Shown here: positions 52,083-63,292 of the stretch, piece by piece
Position numbering within the stretch: the stretch's first letter is position 1
Layout of the letters: every line of letters begins with the position of its first letter
NCBI GenBank assembly: GCA_947650365.1
Contig: CANTAL010000193.1
Span: forward strand, 1 to 64,000
Length of the DNA: 64,000 bases
Source: Chamaelirium japonicum
Taxonomy: Eukaryota > Streptophyta > Magnoliopsida > Liliales > Melanthiaceae
Reading direction: 5' to 3'
Position numbers and translations under genes: made by a program
The notes under the pieces: model-generated
Seen by the model: the letters and a program-made list of their open reading frames with translations, nothing else
Databases searched by the model: none
Told to the model about the DNA's origin: nothing

Positions 52083-54094
52083 CATTCATACGATCCATTC
52101 TAATTCATTCGTAAGATCTATTCTAATTCATTCGTACGATCCATTCTAATTCATTCGTATGATCCATTCTAATTCATTCGCACGAATGTATCCATTCTAG
52201 TTCATTCGTACGATCCATTCTAATTCATTCGTACAATCCATTCTAATTCATTCATACGATCTATTCTAATTCATTCATACAATCTATTCTAATTCTTTCA
52301 CACGATTCATTCTAATTCATTCGTATGATCCATTCTAATTCATTCGTACGATCCATTCTAATTCATTTGTACGATCCATTCTAATTCATTCGTACAATCC
52401 ATTCAATTTCATTCGTACGATCCATTCTTACTCATTCGTATGATCCATTCAAATTCATTCGCACGAATGTATCCATTCTAATTCATTCATACAATCCATC
52501 TAATTCATTCCGTACGATCCATTCTAATTCATTGGTACGATCCATTCTATTTCATTCGTACGATCCATTCTTACTCATTGGTACGATCCATTCAAATTAA
52601 TTTGTATGATCCATTCTAATTCATTCATACGATCCATTCTAATTCATTCATACAATCCATTTAGATTCATTCGCACAAATGTATCCATTCAAATTCATTC
52701 GTACGATCCAGTCTAATTCATTCGTACGATCCATTCTAATTCATTCTCACGAATATATCCATTCTAATTATTTCGTACGATGCATTCTAATTCATTCGTA
52801 CGATCCATTCTAATTCATTTATTTGATCCATTCTAATTTATTCGTACGATCCATTCTAATTCATTCGTCCAATCTATTCTTATTCATTCGTACGATCCAT
52901 TCTAATTCATTCGTACGATCCATTCTAATTCATTCGCACGAATGTATCCATTCTAGTTCATTCGTACGATCCATTCTAATTCATTCGTACGTTCCATTCT
53001 AATTCATTCGTACAATCCATTCTATTTCATTCGTACGATCAATTCTAATTCATTAGCACGATCCATTCTAATTCATTTGTACGATCCATTCAAATTCGTT
53101 CGCACGATCCATTCTAATTCATTCGTACAATCCATTCTATTTCATTCGTACGATCCATTCTTACTCATTCGTATGATCCATTCTAATTCATTCGCACGAA
53201 TGTATCCATTCTAATCCATTCGTACGATCCATTCTAATCCATTCGTACGATCCATTCTAATTCATTCGCATGAATGTAACCATTCTAATTCATTTATTTG
53301 ATCCATTCTAATTCATTCGTACGATCCATTCTAATTCATTCGTCCGATCCATTCTAATTCATTCGCACGAATGTATCCATTCTAAACCATTCATACGATC
53401 CATTCTAATTTATTCTAATTCATCCGTACATACGATCCATTCGAATTCATTCGCACGATCCATTCTAATTCATTCATACGATCTATTCTAATTCATTCAT
53501 ACAATCCATTCTAATTCTTTCACACGATCCATTCTAATTCATTCGTAGGATCCATTCTAATTCTTTCGTACAATCTATTCTATTTCTTTCGTACGATCCA
53601 TTCTTACTCATTCGTATGATCCATTCTAATTCATTCGGACGAATGTATCCATTCTAATTTATTCGTATGATCCATTCTAATTCATTCGTACGATCCATTC
53701 TTACTCATTCGTATGATCCATTCTAATTCATTCGTACGATCCATTCTAATTTATTCGTACGATCGATTCTAATTCATTCGCACTATCCATTCTAATTCAT
53801 TCGTACGATCCATTCTAATTCATTCGTATGATCCATTCTAATTTATTCGTTCAAATATATCCATTCTAATTCATTCGTACGATCCATTCTAATTCATTCG
53901 CACGATCCATTCTAATTCATTCGCACGAATGTATCCATTCTAATTCATTTGCACGATCCATTCTAATTCATTCCTATGATCTATTCTAATTCATTCGTAC
54001 GATCCATTCTAATTCATTCTAATTCATTCATACGATCCATTCTACGATCCATTCTAATTCATTCGTATATTCCATTCTAATTCATTAGCACGAT
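52083..54094 (-). repeat. Satellite block 33, reverse sense
   Basis: Counterpart of block 19 with about 1.5 kb extra (roughly 52.25-53.75 kb). The extra part carries an imperfect join at 53400-53440 (TTTATTCTAATTCATCCGTACATACG). Confidence 0.94.
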
Positions 54095-54117
54095 CCATGC
54101 TAATGAATTAGAATGGA
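54071..54117. repeat. 47-bp perfect hairpin, copy 3
   Basis: 20-bp arms identical to the other copies, loop CGATCCA; paralogue of 29457-29503. Confidence 0.95.
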
Positions 54118-54121
54118 TCGT
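54095..54121 (+). repeat. Satellite block 34, single forward core
   Basis: Paralogue of block 20, between the hairpin loop and the palindrome centre. Confidence 0.9.
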
Positions 54122-54135
54122 ACGATCCAATCTAA
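54108..54135. repeat. 28-bp near-perfect palindrome, copy 3
   Basis: Same 28 bases as 29494-29521. Confidence 0.9.
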
Positions 54136-56115
54136 TTCATTCATAAGATCCATTCTTACTCATTCGTATGACCCATTCTAATTCAATCGTACGATCCATT
54201 CTAATTCATTCGTACGATCCATTCTAATTCATTCGTACGATCCTTTTTAATTCATTCGTACGATCCATTCTAATTCATTCGCGCAATCTATTCTAATTCA
54301 ATCGTACGATCCATTCTACTTCATTCATACGATCCATTCTAATTCATTCATACAATCCAATCTAATTTATTCGCACGAATGTATCCATTCTAATTCCTTC
54401 GTACGATCCATTCTAATTCATTCGTACGATCCATTCTAATTCATTCATATGATCCATTCTAATTCATTCATATGATCCATTCTAATTCATTCATACAATC
54501 CATTCTAATTCTTTCACACGATCCATTCTAATTCATTCGTAGGATCCATTCTAATTCATTCGTACAATCTATTCTATTTCATTCGTACGATCCATTCTTA
54601 CTCATTCGTATGATCCATTCTAATTCATTCGGACGAATGTATCTATTCTAATTTATTCGTACGATCCATTCTAATTCATTCGTACGATCTATTCTAATTC
54701 ATTCGTACGATCCATTCTAATTTATTCGTCCGATCCATTCTAATTCATTCACACGAATATATCCATTCTAATTCATTCGTATGATCCATTCTAATTCATT
54801 CGTACAATCCATTCTAATTCATTCGTAAGATCCATTCTAATTCATTCGTACGATCCATTCAAATTCATTCGTACGATCCATTCTAATTCATTCGCACGAA
54901 GGTATCCATTCTAGTTCATTCGTACGATCCATTCTAATTCATTCGTACGATCCATTCTAATTCATTCGCACGATCCATTCTAATTCATTCGTACGATCCA
55001 TTCTAATTCATTCATATGATCCATTCTAATTCATTCGTACGATCCATTCTAATTCATTCGCACAAATGTATCCATTCTAATTCATTCGTACGATCCATTC
55101 TAATTCATTCGCACGATCCATTCTAATTCATTCGTACGATCCATTCTAATTCATTCGCACGATCTGTTCTTATTCATTCGCACAATCCATTCTAATTCAT
55201 TCGCACGAATGTATCCATTCTAATTCATTCGTACGATCCATTCTAATTCATTCGTACGATCCATTCTAATTCATTCGTATGATCCATTCTAATTAATTCG
55301 TATGATCCATTCTAATTCATTCGTACGATCCATTCTAATTTATTCATACGATTCATTCTAATTCATTCGCACGAATGTATCCATTCTAATTAATTCGTAC
55401 GATCCATTCTAATTAATTCGCACGAATGTATCCATTCTAATTCATTCGCACGATCCATTCTAATTCATTCGTACGATCCATTCTAATTCATTCGTACGAT
55501 CCATTCTAATTCATTCGTAGAATCCATTCTAATTCATTCGTACAATCTATTCTATTTCATTCGTCCATTCTTACTCATTCGTATGATCCATTCTAATTCA
55601 TTCGAACGAATGTATCCATTCTAATTTATTCGTACGATCCATTCTAATTCATTCGTACGATCCATTCTTACTCATTCGTACGATCCATTCTAATTCCTTC
55701 GTACGATCCATTCTAATTCCTTCGTACGATCCATTCTAATTCATTCGTACGATCCATTCTAATTCATTCGTACGATCCATTCTAATTCATTCGCACGAAT
55801 GTATCCATTCTTATTCATTCGTACGATCCATTCTAATTCATTCATACGATCCATTCTAATTCATTCGTAAGATCCATTCTAATTCATTCGTACGATCCAT
55901 TCTAATTCATTCGTACGATCCATTCTAATTCATTTGCACGAAAGTATCCGTTCTAGTTCATTCGTACGATCCATTCTAATTCATTCGTATGATCCATTCT
56001 AATTCATTCGTAAGATCCATTCTAATTCATTCGTACGATCCATTCTAATTCATTCGCACAATCCATTCTAATCCATTCATAGGATCCATTCTAATTCATT
56101 CATACGATCTATTCC
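54122..56115 (-). repeat. Satellite block 35, reverse sense
   Basis: Third copy of the segment represented by 29508-31473 and 36101-38193, ending in the same CGATCTATTCCG junction. Confidence 0.95.
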
Positions 56116-56168
56116 GTACGAATGAATTAGAATGGATCGTGTGAAAGTATTAGAATGGATTGTATGAA
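56116..56168 (+). repeat. Satellite block 36, short forward remnant
   Basis: Only about two units, the start of the block 22/24 sequence, cut off inside GAATG where the next reverse block begins. It marks the end of the copy B duplication. Confidence 0.9.
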
Positions 56169-56306
56169 TGTATCCATTCTAATTTATTCGCATGAATGTA
56201 TCCATTCTAATTCATTCGTACGTTCCATTCTAATTCATTCGCACAATCTATTCTAATTCATTCATACGATCCATTCGAATTCATTCGCACGAATGTATCC
56301 ATTCGT
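56169..56306 (-). repeat. Satellite block 37, reverse sense
   Basis: 138 bp, ending at CATTCGTGCGAATG (56300-56313), a palindrome with a two-base mismatch at its centre. Confidence 0.92.
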
Positions 56307-56578
56307 GCGAATGAATTAGAATGGATCGTATGAATGAATTAGAATAGATTGTGCGAATGAATTGGAATGGATCGTACGAATGAATTAGAATGGATACATT
56401 CGTGCAAATAAATTAGAATGGATTGTATGAATGAATTAGAATGGATTGTACGAATGAATTAGAATGGATCGTACGAATGAATTAGAAAAGATTGCGCGAA
56501 TGAATTAGAATGGATCGTGCGAATGAAATAGAATGGATACAAATGAATTAGAATGGATCATACGAATGAATTAGAATG
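56307..56578 (+). repeat. Satellite block 38, forward sense
   Basis: Similar to about 5500-5782, including the unusual ATACAAATGAATTAG (ATATAAATG at 5750) unit just before the border. It is the left part of a distal copy of the 5.5-6.3-kb region. Confidence 0.93.
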
Positions 56579-56748
56579 ACGATCCATTCTAACTCATTCG
56601 TATGATCCATTCTAATTTATTCGCACGAATGTATCCATTCTAATTCATTCGTACGTCTAATTCATTCGTACGGTCCATTCTAATTTATTCGCACAATCCA
56701 TTCTATTTCATTCGTACGATCCATTCTTACTCATTCGTATGATCCATT
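56579..56748 (-). repeat. Satellite block 39, reverse sense
   Basis: Copy of block 8 at offset 50,796, including the truncated GTACGTCTAATTC unit. Ends in ATCCATTATGGAT (56742-56754). Confidence 0.94.
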
Positions 56749-57137
56749 ATGGATACATTCGTGCGAATGAATTAGAATGGATCATACGAATGAGTAAGAA
56801 TGGATCGTACGAATGAAATAGAATGGATTGTGCGAATGAATTAGAATGGATCGTACGAATGAATTAGAATGGATCGTGTGAAAGAATTAGAATGGATTGT
56901 ATGAATGAATTAGAATAGATCGTATGAATGAATTAGAATGGATCGGACAAATGAATTAGAATGGATACATTCGTGCGAATGAATTAGAATGGATACATTC
57001 GTGCGAAAGAATTAGAATAGATCGTATGAATGAATTAGAATGGATCCTATGAATGAATTAGAATAGATCGTACGAATGAATTAGAATGGATCGTACGAAT
57101 GAATTAGAATGGATACATTCGTGCGAATGAATTAGAA
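56749..57137 (+). repeat. Satellite block 40, forward sense
   Basis: Copy of the start of block 9. Ends at a GAATTC site (57135-57140) where sense flips. Confidence 0.93.
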
Positions 57138-57193
57138 TTCCTTCGTACGATCCATTCTAATTCATTCATACAATCCATTCTAATTCTTTCACA
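57138..57193 (-). repeat. Satellite block 41, short reverse block
   Basis: About two and a half units, ending TTTCACA/GATCGTATG without a palindrome. Confidence 0.9.
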
Positions 57194-58339
57194 GATCGTA
57201 TGAATGAATTAGAATGGATCGTACGAATGAATTAGAATGGATCGTGTGAATGAATTAGAATGGATCGTACGAATGAATTAGAATGGATCGTACGAATGAA
57301 TTAGAATGGATCATATTAATGAATTAGAATGGATCGTACGAATGAAATATAATGGATCGTACGAATAAATTAGAATGGATACATTCGTCCGAATGAATTA
57401 GAATGGATCATACAAATAAGTAAGAATGGATCGTACGAATGAAATAGAATAGATTGTACGAATGAATTAGAATGGATCCTACGAATGAATTAGAATGGAT
57501 CCTACGAATGAATTAGAATAGATTGTATGAATGAATTAGAATGGATCGTACGAATGAATTAGAATGGATCGTACGAATGAATTAGAATGGATACATTCGT
57601 GCGAATGAATTAGAATTGATCGTACGAATGAATTAGAATGGATCGTGCGAATGAATTATATGGATCGTACGAATGAATTAGAATGGATCGTAGGAATGAA
57701 CTAGAATGGATACATTCATGCGAATGAATTAGAATGGATCGTACGAATGAATTAGAATGGATCGTACGAATGAATTAGAATGGATCTTACGAATGAATTA
57801 GAATGGATTGTACGAATGAATTAGAATGGATCGTACGAATGAGTTAGAATGGATTGTACGAATGAATTAGAATGGATCGTACGAATAAATTAGAATGGAT
57901 ACATTCGTCCGAATGAATTAGAATGGATCATACGAATGAGTAAGAATGGATCGTACGAATGAAATAGAATGGATCGTACGAATGAACTAGAATGGATACA
58001 TTCGTGCGAATGAATTAGAATGGATCGTACGAATGAATTAGAATAGATCGTACGAATGAATTAGAATGGATACATTCGTGCGAATGAATTAGAATGGATC
58101 GGACGAATGAATTAGAATGGATCGTACGAATGAATTAGAATGGATCGTACGAATGAATTAGAATGGATCGTACGAATAAATTAGAATGGATATATTCGTC
58201 CGAATGAAATGGATCATACGAATGAATTAGAATGGATCGTACGAATGAATTAGAATGGATCATATTAATGAATTAGAATGGATCGTACGAATGAATTAGA
58301 ATGGATACATTCATGCGAATGAATTAGAATGGATCGTGC
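57194..58339 (+). repeat. Satellite block 42, forward sense
   Basis: Contains three copies of the ACATTCGTCC higher-order marker or its variant (about 57379, 57900, 58191). Ends GTGCATGAATG, where TGCA is the only palindrome. Confidence 0.94.
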
Positions 58340-58997
58340 ATGAATGTATCCATTCTAACTCATTCGTACGATTCATTCTGCACAAAGGTATCCATTCTAA
58401 TCCATTCATAGGACCCATTCTAATCCATTCGTACGATCCATTCTAATTCATTCGTACGATCCATTCTAATTTATTCGCTCGAATGTATCCATTCTAATCC
58501 ATTCGTACGATCCATTCTAATTCATTCGCATGAATGTAACCATTCTAATTTATTCATTTGATCCATTCTAATTCATTCGTACGATCCATTCTAATTCATT
58601 CGTCCGATCCATTCTAATTCATTCGCACGAATGTATCCATTCTAATTCATTCGTATGATCCATTCTAATTCATTCGTACGTTCCATTTTAATTCATTCGT
58701 AAGATCCATTCTAATTCATTCGTACGATCCATTCTATTTCATTTGTACGATCCATTCTAATTCATTTGCACGAATGTATCCATTCTAGTTCATTCGTACG
58801 ATCCATTCTAATCCATTCGTACGATCCATTCTAATTCATTCGCATGAATGTAACCATTCTAATTCATTCATTTGATCCATTCTAATTCATTCGTACGATC
58901 CATTCTAATTCATTCGTCCGATCCATTCTAATTCATTCGCACGAATGTATCCATTCTAATTCATTCGTACGATCCATTCTAATTCATTCGTAGGATC
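58340..58997 (-). repeat. Satellite block 43, reverse sense
   Basis: Starts with a cut monomer (GATTCATTCTGCACAAAGGTAT). Two similar stretches (58499-58640 and 58799-58950) form a local repeat of about 0.3 kb. Confidence 0.94.
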
Positions 58998-59126
58998 TTA
59001 GAATGGAATATACGAATGAATTAGAATGGATCGTACGAATGAATTAGAATGGATCGTATGAATGAATTAGAATGGATCGTACGAATGAATTAGAATGGAT
59101 CGTGCGAATGAATTCGAATGGATCGT
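58998..59126 (+). repeat. Satellite block 44, short forward block
   Basis: Starts TTAGAATGGAATATACG, the sequence that follows the hairpin at 1076 and 62707, and ends at the palindrome GGATCGTACGATCC (59120-59133). Confidence 0.92.
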
Positions 59127-60470
59127 ACGATCCATTCTAATTCATTCATACAATCCATTCTAATTTATTCGAACGAATGTAACCATTCTAATCCATTCGT
59201 ACGATCTATTCTAATCCATTCGTACGATCCATTCTAATTCATTCGCACAAATATATCCATTCTAATTCATTCGTACGATCCATTCTAATTCATTCGTACG
59301 ATCCATTCTAATTAATTCGTACGATCCATTCTAATTCATTCGTACAATCTATTCTATTCCATTCTAATTCATTCGTACGATCCATTCTTACTTATTCGTA
59401 CGATCCATTCTAATTCATTCGTACGATACATTCTTTCACACGATCTATTCTAATTCATTCGTAGGATCCATGCATTCTAATTCATTCGTACAATCTATTC
59501 TATTTCATTCGTACGATCCATTCTTACTCATTCGTATGATCCATTCTAATTCATTCGGACGAATGTATCCATTCTAATTTATTCGTACGATCCATTCTAA
59601 TTTATTAATATGGTCCATTTTAATTCATTCGTACGATCCATTCTAATTCATTCGTACGATCCATTCTAATTCATTCGCACGATCCATTCTAATTCATTCG
59701 TACGATCCATTCTAATTCATTCATACGATCCATTCTAATTCATTCGTACGATCCATTCTAATTCCTTCGTACGATCCATTCTAATTCATTCGTACAAATG
59801 TAACCATTCTAATTCATTCATACGATTCATTCTAATTCATTCGTATGAGCTATTCTAATTCATTCGTACGATCCATTCTAATTCATTCGTAAGATCCATT
59901 CTAATTCATTCGTACGATCCATTCTAATTCATTCGTACGATCCATTCTAATTCATTCGTACGATCTATTCTAATTCATTCGCACGAATGTAACCATTCTA
60001 ATTCATTCATACGATTCATTCTAATTCATTCGTATGAGCTATTCTAATTCATTCGTACGATCCATTCTAATTCATTCGTACGATCCATTGTAATTCTTTC
60101 ATACAATCCATTTAGATTCATTCGCACAAATGTATCCATTCAAATTCATTCGTACGATCCATTCTAATTCATTCGTACGATCCATTCTAATTCATTCGCA
60201 CGAATGTATCCATTCTAATTCATTCGTAGAATCCATTCTATTTCATTCGTACGATCCATTCTTACTCATTCGTATGATCCATTCTAATTCATTCATATGA
60301 TCCATTCTAATTCATTCGTACGATCCATTCTAATTCATTCGTATGATCCATTCTAATTCATTCGTCCGATCCATTCTAATTCATTCGCACGAATGTATCC
60401 ATTCTAATTCATTCGTACGATCCATTCTAATTCATTCGTACGATCCATTCTAATACATTCATACGATCTA
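59127..60470 (-). repeat. Satellite block 45, reverse sense
   Basis: Includes irregular units near 59345-59480 (fused cores CTATTCTATTCCATTC and GATCCATGCATTC) and a tandem pair of stretches containing GTATGAGCTATTC (59845, 60034). Confidence 0.94.
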
Positions 60471-61090
60471 TTTGTGCAAATGAATTAGAATGGATCGTAT
60501 GAATGTATTAGAATGGATCGTATGAGTGAATTAGAATGGATCGTACGAATGAATTAGAATGGATTGTATGAATGAATTAGAATGGATCATACGAATGAAT
60601 TAGAATGGATCGTGTGAAAGAATTAGAATGGATTGTACGAATGAATTAGAATGGATCCTATGAATGAATTAGAATAAATCGTGCGAATGAATTAGAATGG
60701 ATCGTACAAATGAATTAGAATGGATCAAATGAATAAATTGAATGGTTATATTCATGCGAATGAATTAGAATGGATCGTACGAATGGATTAGAATGGATCG
60801 TACGAATGGATTTGAATGGATACATTCGAGCGAATGAATTAGAATGGATCGTACGAATGAATTAGAATGGATCGTACGAATCGATTAGAATGGATCCGAC
60901 GAATGGATTAGAATGGATACCTTTGTGCATATGAATTAGAATGGATCGTACGAATGAATTAGAATGGATCATATTAATGAATTAGAATGGATCGTACGAA
61001 TGAATTAGAATGGATCGTGTTAAAGAATTAGAATGCATTGTATGAATGAATTAGAATGGATCATATGAATGAATTAGAATGGATCGTGCG
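60471..61090 (+). repeat. Satellite block 46, forward sense
   Basis: Starts inside a long spacer (TTTGTGCAAATG). Ends GGATCGTGCG/ATTCATTC. Confidence 0.94.
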
Positions 61091-62684
61091 ATTCATTCTA
61101 ATTCATTCGCACGAATATATCCATTCTAATTCTTTCGTACGATGCATTCTAATTCATTCGTTCGATCAATTCTAATTCATTAGCACGATCCATTCTAATT
61201 TATTCGTACGATCCATTCTAATTCATTCGCATGATTCATTCTAATTCATTCATAGGATCCATTCTAATTCATTCATACGATCTATTCTAATTCTTTCGCA
61301 CGAATGTATCCATTCTAATTCATTCGCACGAATGTATCCATTCTAATTCATTCGTACGAATCCATTCTAATTCATTTGTACAATCTATTCTATTTTATTC
61401 GTACGATCCATTCTAGTTCATTCGTACGATCCATTCTAATTCATTCGTACGATCCATTCTAATTCATTCGTATGATCCATTCTAATTAATTCGTATGATC
61501 CATTCTAATTCATTTGTATGATCCATTCTAATTCATTCATACAATCCATTCTAATTCATTCGCACGAATGTATCCATTCTAATTAATTCGTACGATCGAT
61601 TCTAATTCATTCGTATGATCCATTCTTATTCATTCGCACGATCCAGTCTAATGGATTCGCACGATCCATTCTAATTCATTCGCACGAATGTATCCATTCT
61701 AATTCATTCATACGATCCATTCTAATTCATTCGTACGATCCATTCTAATTCATTCGCACAAATGTATCCATTCTAATTCATTCGTACGATCCATTCTAAT
61801 TCATTCGTACGATCAGTTCTAATTCATTCACAAAATCTATTCTAATTCATTCATATGATCCATTCTAATTCATTCGCACGATCCGTTCTAATTCATTCGT
61901 ACGATCCATTCTAATTCTTTCACACGATCCATTCTAATTCATTCGTACGATCCATTCTAATTCATTCGCCCGATCCATTCTAATTCATTCGTACGATCCA
62001 TTCTAATTCATTCATACGATCCATTCTAATTCATTCGTACGATCCATTCTAATTCATTCGCATAAATGTATCCATTCTAATTCATTCGTACGATCCATTC
62101 TAATTCATTCGCACGATCCATTCTAATTCATTCGTACGATCCATTCTAATTCATTCGTATGATCGAGTCTAATTCATTCGTATGATCCATTCTAATTAAT
62201 TCGTATGATCCATTCTAATTCATTCGTACGATCCATTCTAATTCATTCATACAATCCATTCTAATTCATTCGCACGAATGTATCCATTCTAATTAATTCG
62301 TACGATCCATTCTAATTCATTCGTGTTATCTATTCTTATTCATTCGCACGATCTAGTCTAATTGATTCGCACGATCCATTCTAATTCATTCGCACGAATG
62401 TATCCATTCTAATTCATTCGTACGATCCATTCTAATTCATTCGTACGATCCATTCTAATTTATTCGTAAGATCCATTCTAATTCATTCGTATGATCTATT
62501 CTTATTCATTCGCACGATCCAGTCTAATTGATTTGCACGATCCATTCTAATTCATTCGCACGAATGTATCCATTCTAATCCATTCATACGATCCATTCTA
62601 ATTCATTCATACAATCCATTCTAATTCTTTCACACGATCCATTCTAATTCATTCGTACGATCCATTCTAATTCATTAGCATGGA
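61091..62684 (-). repeat. Satellite block 47, reverse sense
   Basis: Its first kilobase parallels 39.3-40.2 kb and 44.2-45.2 kb, including the CAGTCTAATGGATTCG and CACAAAATC variants. Ends in the loop of hairpin copy 4. Confidence 0.95.
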
Positions 62685-62707
62685 TCGTGCTAATGAATTA
62701 GAATGGA
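62661..62707. repeat. 47-bp perfect hairpin, copy 4
   Basis: Same orientation as copy 1 (loop TGGATCG) and followed by the same GAATATACG and shortened GTAGAATGG units, but without the adjoining 28-bp palindrome. Confidence 0.95.
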
Positions 62708-62996
62708 ATATACGAATGAATTAGAATGGATCGTAGAATGGATTGTACGAATGAATTAGAATGAATTAGAATGGATCGTACGAATGAATTAGAATGGATC
62801 GTACAAATAAATTAGAATGGATCGTACGAATGAATTAGAATGGATCGTGCGAATGAATTAGAATGGATACATTTGTGCGAATGAATTAGAATGGATCGTA
62901 CGAATGGATTAGAATGGATCGTACGAATGGATTTGAATGGATACATTCGTGCGAATGAATTAGAATGGATTGTATGAATGAATTAGAATGGATCGT
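62685..62996 (+). repeat. Satellite block 48, forward sense
   Basis: Ends at the centre of GGATCGTACGATCC (62990-63003). Confidence 0.94.
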
Positions 62997-63125
62997 ACGA
63001 TCCATTCGAATTCATTCGCACGATCCATTCTAATTCATTCGTACGATCCATTCTAATTCATTCATATGATCCATTCTAATTCATTCGTACGATCCATTCT
63101 AATTCATTCGTATATTCCATTCTAA
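62997..63125 (-). repeat. Satellite block 49, short reverse block
   Basis: Starts CCATTCGAATTCATTC. Ends GTATATTCCATTCTAA/GATCCTACC, the reverse counterpart of the 58997 junction. Confidence 0.92.
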
Positions 63126-63292
63126 GATCCTACCAATGAATTAGAATGGATCGTACGAATGAATTAGAATGGATCGTACAAATGAATTAGAATGGATCGT
63201 GCGAATGAATTAGAATGGATACATTCGTGCGAATGAATTAGAATGGATCGGACGAATGAATTAGAATGGATCGTACAAATGAATAAGAATTA
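63126..63292 (+). repeat. Satellite block 50, short forward block
   Basis: About seven units, ending GAATAAGAATTA/GGACGAATGTAT. Confidence 0.92.

Larger units (their letters stand above)
41573..56115. repeat. Segmental duplication, copy B
   Basis: About 14.5 kb corresponding to copy A (19431-31473, about 12.0 kb). Extra material lies mainly at about 44.2-45.8 kb and 52.2-53.7 kb. No retrotransposon is inserted in it. Confidence 0.85.
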
